Assembly (NCBI RefSeq): GCF_033115175.1
Contig: NC_084829.1
Location: 16,687,496-16,751,495 of the forward strand
Length of the DNA stretch: 64,000 bases
Source of the DNA: Lepus europaeus
Lineage: Eukaryota > Chordata > Mammalia > Lagomorpha > Leporidae
Direction: 5' to 3'
The notes under the pieces were generated by a model. The model did not search any database, had not been told where the DNA came from, and was given only the letters and a program-made list of their open reading frames with translations. How positions within the stretch are numbered: the first letter of the stretch is position 1; each line of letters begins with the position of its first letter. Position numbers and translations under genes: made by a program. Positions 48,742-61,774 of the stretch are shown one piece after another.

Positions 48742-49961
48742 GGGATCCCCCGGGACTTTCTAGAAGCCGGCCAGACCCCTGCCATCCCACAGCACCCTGC
48801 CAGCACACACACACGCTGCAGCACCTCCTGGCACAGACACACACACAGAACAGCATGGGAGCCCCTTGTAGCAAATATTTGCCCATGGACAACAAGATCT
48901 AGGTTTCGACAGAAACAAGTTGAAAAAGGCTCCATTGAGACCGCCCCCGCCTTCACAGAGGCTAATGTGTAACCACTGGGTGTGCTCTTTGGAGATGACA
49001 CGTTCAAGACATGCAAACACCCTAGGCTGTGAGACCTCAGCAGCTCGGCCTCTCTTCCAACAGTCCCTCCCCTCTGTGGGGAGCTTCTCCTTTCCTTACT
49101 TAAACAAAACTTCATTTCTTCCACTCCCACCGTCGTGTCCGGTCTCTTAAACAGTCCTCGGCACCAGGACACGAACCCGGGCTCATCTCACCGGTTTTCC
49201 TGCAACTGCGCGCCCTTTGTTCCTCTAAGCACACCCCCACCCCTTCTTCGAGCACCTTGGGCTGAGCCACATGCGATGGTCACTCTCTGGACTTGTCAGA
49301 GCTGGGTGGGTCATCACAAGAGCAGAAGAGCCTGTGCCGGGGGTCAGGGCTCGGGGACAGCCAGGCAGGGGCGGGCCAGGCTGCTGGCAGAAATAAGTGC
49401 AAAGTGCAGGGCCAGCACCGGTGCCTCTGAGCCGGGAGAAGGGAAAGGCCTGGGAGGTGGAGAGGCCAGAAACAGCAGGTGCTGCAGGGAGCAGCAGTCA
49501 GGGTGCAGAGAAGCCCCCCGGGGCTCTCAGCAAGGCCAGGGGCAAGCAGACTCTGCCACCAGCAGCCTTTTCTACCTTGCCCCTCAGATCAGGCCAAGCC
49601 CAGGTGTTCTTCCTCTTTAAGGCTTTAAGCTGGAGACAAGGTGGGTAAGTTCACTTGATAAGCATGCCTCGGAGCTGTGGCAGCTATGGTATCAGGAGCC
49701 AAGGGTGCAAAACACAGAACAGTTCCTGCTGGCCGGGAAGGCACCGGCAGATTAGCCTGACAGGGAGCCATGGACACCAGGTACCTGTGTCACTCTAAGT
49801 GGGTTATGTGTGTGAGCTCCTGGGTCCTCAGGACACCCTGGAGTCGGGCACTCGGATCCTCATGGCCGCTGTCCTCATCATTCCCACCTTAAAGGAGAAG
49901 TTATGTGGCTGTCCCAGCTAGAGAATGTGACATCAGGCTAATGTGCACCCTGCGAGCTAGC

Positions 49962-50118
49962 AGGCCACGGCTCCCCATGTACTTGGGCCCCTGCCGCCCA
50001 TGTGGAAGACCTGCATGGAGTTCCTGGCTCCTGGCTTCAACCTGGCCCAGCCCTAGCTGTTGCAGGCACTTGGGGAACAAATCAGCAGATGGAAGATCCT
50101 CTCCCCCACCTCTTTCGG
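49962..50118 (+). mobile_element. CSINE fragment
   Basis: Sense middle part only: TGTACTTGGGCCCCTGCCGC, TGGAAGACCTGCATGGAGTT, CTGTTGCAGGCACTTGGGGA. Confidence 0.65.
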
Positions 50119-50978
50119 GACTCTCAGCAAATGGCACATATGCAGTTGAGGTGCCATCCACCCAGGGCAGCTTTCTGAGCCTCGAGGGACCAGTTTCTGT
50201 TATTCTTGCTGCTGTCTGGGAGTCATAAACCCCTTCGCTCAACTTGCAGTGAGGATTTTCCCCGGACTCGGGCTGGTAACCAGCAAAGGGGACCCTCCTC
50301 TGGAAAATGGCAGCAGTGAGCAGGATCCTGTCTGGTAGAACCATGGCTTGTTGGTGAAGCAGGCAAGGGACCCCCAGTCCTCGGCCCAGGAGTTGGGGGG
50401 GCACAAGGCCTAGACTTGTTGCTGGGTGGCTTATGGAGAAGGCAGCATGATCCATGGACATGGGCCACACACACAGATGCACACTGGCTTCAAGGATTGA
50501 GGCACAGAGAAAGGAATACAGACACAAGGGAGCACAGTGCTGGATCCCCTATTATTGGGCACTTATGTGATTGCTTATTCCCTGGAGAGCCAAGGAAATG
50601 GGTGCCCAGACAGAGCCTGAAGTCCCTGGGAGGGAGGGAGGTGGATGTCCTGGGATGGTCATGGAGGCATCTGAGAAGGAAGTGGAACAGACCGTAGGGT
50701 TATCCCAGATGGTGAGAACAGAAATACAGAGGGTCAGGAAAGCCATATGGCCTGGCTATTTGACAAAGGGACACTGAAGGCCCCAATGTCCGAGTGACAC
50801 AGTGAGGGGTGGGGTCCAGGTGTTCTGGTCTCCACTGGAGGCAAGGCCACTAAACTATCAAAACAGCAACAATAATAAAAAGAAACAAAAAGGAAATCTG
50901 ACTTTTCTGGACTTCTCAGATATTAGAGCCTACATGACAATATTCCTAGGATCCCAGAGGGAAAATTAAACTGGTAAT

Positions 50979-51430
50979 GTCACTGGAGAAAAGGCCGTGG
51001 AAGCCATGGGGTTCTTGTCTTTACCCAAGAAAGAATTCAGGCATGAGACAGAGAGCGAAGTGATAAGGCTTTTTTTGGGGACAGGGCATCTGTCAGAATG
51101 GAAGGGACAGAGAGTGAGTGCCCATTTGCTTGGCCTTGGGGAGAGCGAGGTTACAGGGTTGAGTGGAGAGAACACACCTGGGTGGCCAGAAGGGCGGCTC
51201 AATAGAGCAGAGGGCTGCGTGCACGGTCTTTTTAGACTCCTGCTTTTTAAGGGAGTCTCTTTACCTGCCCCCTCCAGGACAAAGGATGGGGTGCCCTGGG
51301 TGAAAATTAGCAAATTCCTCCCCAGATTTGCTGGTTCTGGACAGAGTAGAGGAGCTTCCCTTAGGTAGGGCGTCTGAGAAGGTTTTATTGCCCGATGTTC
51401 TCAGGTCAGGTAACCCATTTGGTCCTGAGG
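50979..51430 (-). mobile_element. Antisense LTR of the same family as 1-287
   Basis: Read on the minus strand it parallels the left-edge LTR: TGAGCCGCCC, CCAGGTGTGTTCTCTCCACT, CAACCCTGTAACC, CTCTGTCTCATGCCTGAATT, CTTTCTTGGGTAAAGACAAG, and the end CTCCAGTGACA at 50979. The polyadenylation hexamer has decayed to an A run near 51072. The U3 boundary on the right is uncertain. No internal retroviral genes adjoin, so it is probably a solo LTR. Confidence 0.7.
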
Positions 51431-51459
51431 AGAGAATTCTCTTGGGAGCTTTCCTTGGC

Positions 51460-51515
51460 CGGGGTGTGGGGGGTGTAGGGAGTGGGGGGTGGGGGTGGGG
51501 GTATGGGGTGGGGTG
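51460..51515. repeat. G-run tract
   Basis: At least eight runs of four or more G within about 55 bases, separated by 1-4 bases (GGGGTGTGGGGGGTGTAGGG, then GTGGGGGGTGGGGGTGGGGG). It lies just outside or at the U3 side of the antisense LTR. Confidence 0.9.
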
Positions 51516-52598
51516 CTGAGACCACCCGGGAGGTTATCAGAGTCTGAGCAGGACTTTGAAGTGCCAGATGCTGGACTTCTGGAGCTTCTGCTGTGGGTGC
51601 TGGTCTTCAGGCCTGTCTCACACACACATAGGCTGATTCCTGACTTCCTGCCTAACAGTAACATCAGTGGGTTTGGGAACAAGTGGGTGGTGATATTTGG
51701 TGCTTATCTGCTCCTGCGTAGGGCCCTTCTGGATCCATTCTGGATGCTGCTGACCGAGGGTCCACCTCTGAGTGCATTGCACCTGTTGGCATCCGGGTGC
51801 CCGTGGCACAGAACATCACTGTTTTGCAGGAGTACATCCCTTACAGCCAAGAATCCAAGCACAGCACTGGGCACTTCCAGGAGGCCACCCGGACCACCAT
51901 GACTTATCCAGCAGAAGCAGCCCTATATACCACGTGGACAAGAGAACATTATTGGGTTAACACAGCACTTGCTATAGATCAAAATGCTACCAACTCTGTG
52001 GTCCCAATATGACAGCAGGTCCAAAAGGCCTTGAGAGGCACGGAGACTGACAATGCAGACTAACAGGCTAAATGCCAAGGCTACTTAGGTTGGAAGCCAA
52101 AGAAGTGCTGCAGACAGAGTCAAGTATAAAAAAACCAAACCTTGGAGGCACCCACTGGTGAGCAGCAGGTCCAACCACTGGCAAGCCTCTCTGGGCACTG
52201 GAAGGACCATGTACCCACCTGGGTGTTCTTTTGGCCTCCTGGTCAAGGTGACCAGCAAAGCCGCCAACTTTGGAAGAAGCCCTTGGAAACAGCAGGGCTT
52301 TGAAGCCATTCTCCAAGCCCTGAACAGGCAGTGCCTTTAAAACCTTCAGAGTATTCCACCTGATGGAATTTCAGGTGTCCACAACTGCCCACCCTACTCT
52401 GCCCACCTTGCATACCAGAGTCTGTGGCAACAGGAATCAGCATTGTGGGGCACCAGCTGCTCAGCCTGGGGCAGCTGCCAGATACATCCCTTTAAATGCT
52501 GCTCCTTACACACACATACACACAGTGCAAAATGACTGCTACTATCGCTGTTTCTTTTTTGATGATGGTTCTTTGTCACTGCTCCAAGGGGAGTTTCT

Positions 52599-52764
52599 CT
52601 TTCTTTCTTTCTTTTTTTTTTTGGACAGGCAGAGTGGATAGTGAGAGACAGAGAGACAGACAGAAAGGTCTTCCTTTTTGCCGTTGGTTCACCCTCCAAT
52701 GGCCGCTGTGGCCAGCTCATCTCGCTGATCCGAAGCCAGGAGCCAGGTGCTTCTCCTGGTCTCC
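52599..52764 (-). mobile_element. 5'-truncated young CSINE2 with 15-base target duplication
   Basis: Antisense; T-rich start, GACAGGCAGAGTGGATAGTG to CTTCTCCTGGTCTCC. Direct duplication CCAAGGGGAGTTTCT at 52584-52598 and 52765-52779 is perfect, which indicates a recent LINE-driven insertion. Confidence 0.9.
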
Positions 52765-53929
52765 CCAAGGGGAGTTTCTTTTGGTGAGGTCTGAAGTTCC
52801 CCATTTTGTAGCTCCGAGTGTTCTATCATCCAAGAGGGTAAAGCTGGGAAGGAACATGAGGGAGAAGGAGCTCTTGCTCTCCCCACCCCAGGGAAATTAT
52901 TACAGCCAGGATTAACTCCAAGGCGTGGTTTGGATAATCTTAGCGGTGAGATGACTCCCAGATGAAAATACCTTCCCAGCCTGCTTACTCTTGCTTGATG
53001 GTGCCCCGTTTGGAAGTCTGTTAATTGAGGGACATGACCTTTATTCCACCACTGGCAATAAAAGATGCATTGTGAAAGGAGTAGAGCAAATGAGTTTTTA
53101 AGTCAAAGGTAAGTCATGATAATTGGCTGCGTGCTCACTCTCTCCCCCTTCCACCCATGATTTTGGCATCTGTACCCTGTCAGGCAGTAATCCGGTCCTT
53201 TCAAGTATGAGAATGTGAAAATAAATAAGGGTCTTGCTTTTCAGAGCTTGGCTGATAAGGAAGAGGGTCAACATGTCAGCAAGCCAGGGCAACTGAAACC
53301 GGAGCCCAGGAGGAAACAGGATCTCACACAGCCTCACTTCTCAAATGCCACAGACTGGCCCCAGGTGGAGACAATGAGGCAAACAGAGACCAGGTTAAAA
53401 CAAGTATGCCACATTCCATAGATGCAGGAGAATTTACAAAGGCTCTGACGCTGCTGGCAGCTGGAAGGGAGCCTCCCTGGCACGCGGGGACTGACATTTC
53501 TGGCCAGCTCCTCTGCTTTGAGCAGTGCCCACCACATCACCGGTGCTTGGGCAATATTTGTGGAATGGATCAAGGAATCATGCATTCTTCCTAAATGATT
53601 CTTAATGCTTTGTAGCTTGCTTTTTTTATGATTCAATAATATACCAGGAAGCTTTTCTCACCATTTTTTCAGTTCCTTTTAAAACATGTTATTATGGAAA
53701 TTTTCAATCAGCCCGGAAGTGGAGAGAGCTCTTCAGGGGCGGGGTCACAGCATCAGCCACTGTAGCATTTTGCCAGATGAAAAGGCTTCCCCCTCCCCAT
53801 CCTGGCTTTTCTCCCCACACACCACACACTTTCACCCACAAGCATGGTAGGATGAGTCTCTAATAGATACATTTTTTTTTTAAATTGAAAAACCATAGTG
53901 TCTTTATCATGCCTAGTAAAACTGATCAC

Positions 53930-54210
53930 ACTGTAGTTGCTTTGAATCATCCAAACCTAGTCATATACAAGTTCCTCCAATTGTCTCAATATATTGTTTA
54001 CATTAGGTTTGTTCAAATTAAGGTCCAAACAAATCAGATCATTATATAATGTGTTAATTGAAAATGGATCACAGTGGAGAATGGGACTGGGGATGGGAGA
54101 GTAGAGGGGAGAGTGGGTATGGTGGGAAGAATCACTATATTCCTCAAGTTGTACTTATGAAATGCATAAAGTTTGTATTCATTAAAAAATACACTTTGCT
54201 ATTCTCCAAA
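53930..54210 (+). mobile_element. L1 3' end
   Basis: Typical L1 tail: TAATGTGTTAATTGAAAATG, ATGGTGGGAAGAATCACTAT, ATTCCTCAAGTTGTACTTAT, AATGCATAAAGTTTGTATTC, then an A-rich end. Confidence 0.62.
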
Positions 54211-56734
54211 AAATAAAATTGAAAAAATTATTTAATGTGTGTCACAGTCAGGGGTGTCTGGGGGAAGGGAATGGAGCCTAGTTTAGTTAACTGCTAATTA
54301 CTGGCTTACTCTTTTATGGGCCTCTTTTCCAGTGCCTTGTGCATGTATCACTTCACTTAATTCAAAGAGCATTACTTTTAGACTGGACACCATGCATGAA
54401 CTTAAACTTCTGAAATTCCACAAATCGGCCCCAGATAGGGTCTATGAGAGAAACCAAAGTGGGATTAAAAGGTGTCTGCCCCAGTTGAACGAGCTGATGG
54501 ATATGAACCACTAGTCCAAGAATCTGTTTAAAATTTAGACTTTCATAGTGACAATTAAAAAGTCCTATTTGTGGGTGAAAAAAAGCAATCGTTGGATGCA
54601 GGGGCTCTGCAAGCTCTCTGAACCCTCTGACAGGTGGTACGGAGCTGCCTCTGCACACCCACACCGGGGAACTGAGGTGCTGAGGAGTTACATAACTGGG
54701 AGATGAACAGATTGCTGGGACCTAAAGCCGCATCTGTCTCATTGGAAACTTTCTGTTCACTACCACAATGCTGTGCTGCATCTGTGGGGTGATGGAGAAA
54801 ACACTGCACTGTTATTTACAGTATGGATTCTACAAACCAAACACAGCATGAAGGACAACATTTCCACTTTATGAGAGGAAAGTAGAAAGATGCTATGCCA
54901 CCTGCTATTTGCCAGTGTGATGAAACAGTTGTATTTCACTGGGCTATAAATTCCATGCCTCGTCGCTCAAAATGACCAACAAAAAGGATTTGTTGAGTGG
55001 AGGTGCACCATTCTATACATATCAGAAGGACCTACTGTTCAGTTTGACTTGGCTCATAAAGCCTGAGGTTTGGAAGGACTCTCCAAGCTTGGTTAACACA
55101 GGTGTCCATGCAGAGCAGGAAGAACCCCCTCAACACCATTCCCGCGGAGCGATCAGGCGTCCGCAGAGTCACTCCTGCGAAAAGACCAAATTATTGGAAC
55201 TTGAACTACAAGATGGTGCTTGGCTTTTGTTTACAAACCTGGAGTCAGGTAGCGTCTCATTCTAGAAAAGAGAAATCACTGTTCCAATGAGCTGAGCTGA
55301 AGAGCTTGGATTTACAGAGAAGGCTGAAGAAATCAGAACAAAGAACAAAAAGCAGATAGGTTGTTCAGTCACTTTCTTCATAAAGCTTAACGCAGACAGA
55401 ACTCCCTTGTCACCCTGTTTGGCTTGGTTCACAATTGACTATTATTGTTCACTCTCCTGATTTCTCCAGAGGTGACATGGAACTTTAGCATGAGGGACTC
55501 TATTTTGGTCAAGCTACCTGGGGCACAGCACAAGAGCCCAGTCCAAACCAATGGCTCCTACACATTTTATTAAAAACTCCCCAAATGAGGAGCTCATTAC
55601 CTCACAAGATAGAGCTAATTGTGAGAAACTTCTTGCTCCTATGAAACAAAATCTACCTCTTTGAAGCCTTCAACTTTTGCTTGTACTGTGAGGCTAAGAA
55701 CAAAAAACACCTTAATCCAATCCCTCAAATGTTACAGCTCCAAATGAATGATAACAGTAATAAATTACCTTTGTCAATGTTGTCTGCATTGATGCTAGAA
55801 TTAGCCACGTAAAAACGCATTTGTTGCCCACCAGAATTTTATGAGGGGGTTCTTGCCCCCATTTTACAGATGAAGAGACTGCCAAGCCCTCCTGTGAGTA
55901 TAATTATCCACAGTGTACTGTGTCTTTGACAAATCCTGGAGACAGTAGACTTTAAATGTTCTCATTCCACACCAAAAAAATATGTGTGATAATGTATATG
56001 TTAATAAGCTTGATTTGGACATGCCACAATATATAGAATATTTCAAAATATCATGTTGTATGTACATCAGAAATTTATACAGTTTCTGCCAACTTGAAGA
56101 ATAAACAGATTAAAAAAAAAAAAACAAAAAACCTTCCAACTGCCCACGCCACTCCTTTCTCTCCCACATTCTCTCCTCCTTCTTAGTTTTTCTCCGACAC
56201 GGTCACCACCTGACATGCACCCTTAGTCATTTTCTCTCTTGCTCCCACTGGACTTTTGCTTACTACTCTACCCCTCTGCTCTAAGGACTGCACCCTTTGG
56301 GGACAGGTTCCTCACAGGTCTCAGAATTGACACATCTGAAAAAACTGTACAGTGTAGAAACAGTCCATGGCTCCTGACACTTGTCCCAATGTTTCTCTTT
56401 ATTTTGGCATGCAGAAAGTGTGTTTTATGAAATGCAATATTTCAGCTTGGAAATAAAAGGCGGACAGCAATCACCACCTAACTGGAGTGTAAGGTGGACA
56501 CACGAAAAAATGCCAAGTGCCTCCCACCCCACTGCTGTCCAGAGTTACTTCTCCCTTGCCGGCATTGACTCTCCCCGCCCCCGCTTCTCCTGCCTGCTCT
56601 CCAGCTCTCCCACTCCACTCCTTTCCCTTCCTTCCCTCTCCGGGTTCGTCCCTTGGCTCCTCCTCTTTCTTCTTCGCTCCTTAGTCCCTTTCTCCCCCCT
56701 CTTCCCCCCCCCCCCCCCCCCGTGTCTCAGCAAT

Positions 56735-56965
56735 AATTTGGAGCTTCTCCGCCCTCTGCTGGCCACGGCGATGGCCGCAAACGCCGGGTCCTGAGCGGAG
56801 GCCGCTGAGGGACCTAGAGGTGGCGAGGGGCGCGGGCGGGTCCCGGGGAGCAAAGAACCACCTGGGGGTTCCAGCAGGGTGAGGGCCCCGTCCGCCGCCA
56901 ACTGAGGAGCGAAGTTCTGCAGCTTCGTGCGCAAGCTGAGTTTTCTTTCGCGAAGTCCTCTCCTG
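56735..56965. promoter_or_regulatory. Isolated CpG island in the gene-poor 20 kb
   Basis: CpG-dense block (GGCCACGGCGATGGCCGC, GGGGCGCGGGCGGG, TTTCGCGAAG) right after a C-run of about 20 bases at 56706-56721. It is the only strong CpG cluster upstream of the third butyrophilin gene, 14 kb from its first visible exon. It could be that gene's promoter or one for an unrelated transcript. No splice-linked exon was identified. Confidence 0.45.
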
Positions 56966-57239
56966 CCTGGGCAAATCCTCCGAAGTCAAACCAGCCACTC
57001 CGATCAATGGGCTCTGATTTGGTCAGCTCAGGACTTTAACTTGGGGCCTCCCCTCTTCTTCGGGATGGCCTCTCAGGTTGCTCGGAAGAGAAGACCTCTG
57101 CTACGTGCAGGCACTGTCACCTGCCGTAGGGATCTGCATTGTTATCGCTGACATTGCTATTAAGAGGAACTCCATCTAAGGATGGGAAATAATCATTCTC
57201 TAGAAGGCTCACACATTCCAAGCATTCCCTAACAGGGGT

Positions 57240-57535
57240 CAGCCAGGTTTTCATTCCTATAATGAAATTCCTGAGACAGGCGACTTAATTGAGATCGATT
57301 AGGGTTCACGGCTCTGAGAGTTCACGGTCCAGGATGAAACGTTCCGGTTGATTTGGCCTCTGGGGATAGTCCTGACTCTGGCGGTCTGGAGGGAGTGTCC
57401 TGGCAGAGCCACCAGGTTTGCTCCTAGGGCTCCACCCTGACAACTCTGCCCGATCAGTCATTTCCCTGAGGCCTCACCTCTAAATACTGGATTCTGTTTC
57501 CACCTTCTTAGGCTTATGAATGAATATAAGATTTG
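57240..57535 (+). mobile_element. MaLR-type LTR remnant
   Basis: Words shared with ERVL-MaLR LTRs: ATAATGAAATTCCTGAGACA, GGTTCACGGCTCTGAGAGTT, CCTGAGGCCTCACCTCTAAA. Heavily diverged; orientation tentative. Confidence 0.45.
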
Positions 57536-58499
57536 GGGTCTACACTCTCGATGAGTCTCAGAGGTAGGCAGAGAGGCCAGCTCACTGCAGGCATCAGGAG
57601 AGATCTGTGATGAGCTGAATGACAGCACCAAAGACATCTGGAGACCCAGATAGGCCACTGATCGCGTGGGAATCTGTCCGCAGGTGGTGCTGGGTGGTGA
57701 TGGTGGGTGAGGGGCTGAGCAGAGCCAGTTTATTTCTGGAGTCCTATTCCTTAGCTCTTCAGGACCAGATCTGAGTTTCTGGAATTGGCACTATGTAGTG
57801 ACAAGAATATGGATACAAAGACAAATCCAGCTCTCAGAACTGGTGCTCGCAGTCAGAATTAACAATAAGGGTGACTAGGTGCTGAGACCCAGGGCTTGGG
57901 GTGCAGGGGTGGAGTTCTGAAAATTCTCTTCCTAAGTCTCAGGATCATGGGTCTCCAGTTTTGGAGAGGAAAAGCCTCCATAGGCTGCCAAACAAGGCAA
58001 GGAATGAAAGAAGCACCCTTAACTTGAATGTGTCCAGGATTGAATGACTTCATTTTAAAAATTTTATCCAGATTTGCTTCTATATTAGATATAATTACTT
58101 ATAAATAATAAGAAAGAAACCAGCTTCCTATGAATTGCCATTAAATACCAGATGAAAGAACCTAATAAAGAATATTCTATGAGTTAGTGTTTCTCTGGGT
58201 TGTAATTCCAGTTGCCAACTTGAATTGATACTGATTTCCAGGTTCTTCTGTGGCCCTAGGTTGTCAATGTCTTGTTTGGTTTTAGCTGCAACCTGTGTTT
58301 ATGGCCAATTTTACCAATTTTTTTCCTTATTAAAGACAGAGTAATTTGAAAATATCTAAAGAACAAATTCATTTACTTTTGTTTAATAACATCAAACTCT
58401 AAATCTATGGAAGAAACCAACTACTGTCAAATTTAAGTTTTACCACAATCTGCTGCATGAAGGCTGGTGATGTGTGCATATGCATTTAAGAATTTCACC

Positions 58500-58785
58500 A
58501 AAATTTGGGGAAGTGGGTAAATGTGCTTGGGACACCTACATCCCATACTAGAGTGCCTGGGTTTGAGTCCTGCCTCCTGATTCCAGCTTCTAGCTAACAT
58601 GCACTCTGGGAGGCAGCAGATGATGGCTCAGTGGGTGGATTCCTGCCACCCATGTGGAAGACCTGGATGGAGCTCCTGGTCCAGCCCCGGCTGCAGTGGG
58701 CATTTGAAGTGAACCAGTGGATGGATCATTTTCCTGTCTCTCTGTCTCTATCTCTCTGCTTTTCAAATAAAATAAATAAATGAAG
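58500..58785 (+). mobile_element. CSINE
   Basis: Sense copy with GCCTGGGTTTGAGTCCTGCC, CT-rich tract and AAATAAAATAAATAAATG tail. Confidence 0.75.
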
Positions 58786-61774
58786 ATTTTAAATGATTTG
58801 ACTAAACAATAGTCATTGGAAGTAGCCAATGCGAGCCTCAAGGTCAGCTATGCTTTTTATATTTTATTTTATTTTTTTAAAGGACCTGTACATTTTCTTC
58901 TATCTGATGTGATTATCAAAAAGCAGCAAATCTTGTTAAATAAAGCACAGGTTCCTTCTTGTCAGGGCTGTGAGAATGTCTAGAGCCCGACTATTTCGTA
59001 AGACCACTGGGGTTAAAGATGTAAGAGAAGTTTGTGGAGCTTCGATGGCTCTTACTGGGGCTTCTGATCCATGGTGGATCTCAATGGTGAGATTTCAGAA
59101 TGTCTTTTTTTTTTTTTTTTTTTTTAAAGAAGAGATTATCAACAAACCAGAAGAGCCCTCCATAGATGCCTCATCCCGGCCTGGTGATTGGAGAAGGTGT
59201 TGTTGTGATTTATACTTCCCAGTTCTCAGGGCCTGGCACACTGAGTACATCTCATTTAGCTCAAAATCTTAAGAAGAGTGCTCAGAGCCTACATTTAAAA
59301 CTTGTCCAGAGGATGCCATTTGGTAGGGGAAGAACATGAGCCATGGGTGTTCATTGTACATCTCCCTGCCCACTTAAAGGGCAGCACTAGATGTAGCTGT
59401 GTGCTGTGGAGAAGCAAATATCCCATTGCTCCTGAAGAGGGGTATCCTAGTGCCCCGGCCAGGCAGATTCATTCTCTTGTCAGGGAGGACCCAGGGCAGG
59501 CCTTACTGGTGTCAGTGTTCATTTTCCAAGGAACTGTTCCATTGAATTTCAGGATTCTTTAGGCATAACGATTGGGGTGACAGGAAGAGATAGGACTCCT
59601 AAAGAGTTTGAGAAGAACGTTTCTTGGGCACTGGATGGATGGTTGCCCAGCAGTGTCATTTTGTGCGGTACCAATTGCAGTGTGTCCACAGAGTACAAGG
59701 GAGTAGTAACAGGTGCCATTTAATGCAAAGGACTCACCTTTACCTTTAGGTCACTCAACACAGGTGGTGAGATTAACATGTGGAAACTCTTGTGGAGAGT
59801 TACTGAGAAGGGAGACAAGCCTTATAGTGTCAGAGCACTGTGGAGTTCCCCAGGAGGTCTTGGGGCAGCTACCAAGACAGCCAGCTTTTCTTATCTCTCC
59901 TCGCCCTCTGTTGGGTCTCCTGGGGTGGCAACCTTGAAAAGATTGTCCAGGTGCTCTCAGGTCCAATGGCCTGCCTCTGGAGCTTCATCCTCACATCCGG
60001 GGCTGGCTGAGTGATAAACTTACCCTTTGCAATTGCCTGTTTCTCCATTGACTTAGGTGACACAGACCTGTGCTTGACCAAGTCTCCTTAACCTTCCTAG
60101 ATGCACACCGGGACTTTCCTCTGGACTCTGATGGATTGTCGATAATTTAGAATAATTTAAAGGCTTGGTCCTTGTTCCTGTAAGCCTGCACAGACCCAGG
60201 CTATGCCATGTTTTCTATTCCACATTCCCATGGGACAGCTAGGATCCCCTTGGAGGGTGTTCTCAGGGAACTGCTTGTGGACCAGTGGGAAGCACTTCTC
60301 TCCTGGACTCAGATCTATCAAGTCACAGCCATGGACAGAAACAGTTGGTCTCCAAGTCCTTCAGCTGCTGGTAGGGCTGCTATTGTGCCTGTCAGGGTCT
60401 GATTAAGAAGCGACATTGCATCTTTCTAGGTTAACGCAAGTACCTGGGACAAACCTCTGAAAGCCTCACATATTGGTCAGGATCATCTGTAAGACTCTGT
60501 CTTAGGTGTTGCAAAGCAAAGAAACCTGCACTTAAGTAGGTCCCGATTCACCTGGCATCTGCTGCAGGAGCGACAGTGAGGCTGCTGTGCTGGAGAGGGG
60601 CCTAGGGCAAGGGAGACAAGAACGGGGGCTGAAGAGGCCCAGGAGGTGGTGGGGCTGAAGCAGAGACCACCGTGGCCAAAGCAGGAGAAAGGTCTGGGCC
60701 ATGCTCCTAGGGGTCCGGATTATGAGGAATCTACCTTACAAAGCTAACAGAGGCATAGCTTCTCCCGGGGGGCAAGGAAAGCCTGTATGTGTAGGGCTGC
60801 ACCGGCCATTCTCCTGCCTGGCCACAGCAGAGGTCTGGCTGGAGAACAACGTTGTGCTCAGTACTCCTCTCTGGGGCCAGGTCTCTCCATCTTCCAAGTT
60901 TGTCCCCTGGCCACACCACTGCGCAAAGACCGGGAGTTTCTTCTTCAAGGTTTGAGAGTCGAAGGAACCCCAGTGTCTGAGAATGCACTCAGGAGAAGGG
61001 GGTGCGGCTTAAATGTTTATTGCCAATTTGCAATAGAATGACAAATCAAGCCATCCCTGAGTCTTGTGTCTGTCCCCTTGAGAAGTCTCCCCAGTCCCCG
61101 AACCCTGGGCACATAGCATCAAGGAGCCCCCAGTGGAGAAGGAGAGCCAGGGTGGGCAGAGACACTCTTACCTCTACCTGTCTCCTCCTCTGACTAGCGC
61201 AGAGACCAGCGCCCCTTCTCTGACTTTTGGCCTTCTGCAAACTTTGATGGCCATCATGTGGAAGTGGGCTTCTAGAAGTTCTGCTATGACCCTGAGTCCT
61301 TGCTGCCAGACGCTCCAAGGTCAGGGGAAGAGAGATTTTGATACGGAGAGACAAATCGACCACAGAGGGAAACCTTCAGGACATGACCTTCAAGGAGGAC
61401 TTGGTGGAAATGGGTCAAAAAATAAAAACATGAAACAGGGCATCTCGTGTCTAGAGGGGCACGAGGGAGGACAGCCCCCACAAGGCTGCCAAGTGGGGAG
61501 GGGGCTGTGTAAAGAGCCAGTGAGGGAAGCCTGGAGAACTACAACAGCACAAGGGATGGGCCGACTTAGGCTAGGGTTATAAAGGTGTCCCAGGAGGGGC
61601 CCATCAGGGACAAAGCACCTGTTTTATCAGGATAAGGTGCAGGAACGAAGGGGAGGTTCCCAGACAGAGGGACGGGCCAGAAGCCAAAAGAGCAGAGACA
61701 AAAGGAGCAGGCTGTGGCCTTGGTTTTGATGCCATAAGGGTCAGTCAGAGTCAGGCCATGAAACCTCAGGCACT

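Noticed and set aside
48249-48902. 217-codon plus-strand open frame
   Set aside because: It runs through a CSINE and flanking noncoding DNA; the sequence is SINE-derived and shows no protein family.
49901-50527. 208-codon minus-strand open frame
   Set aside because: It includes a CSINE fragment and has no recognisable motif or splice context.
60780-61035. Possible LTR on the minus strand
   Set aside because: There is an AATAAA near 61015 and a U5-like following stretch, but no TATA element, no matching second copy in the window and no clear CA end.
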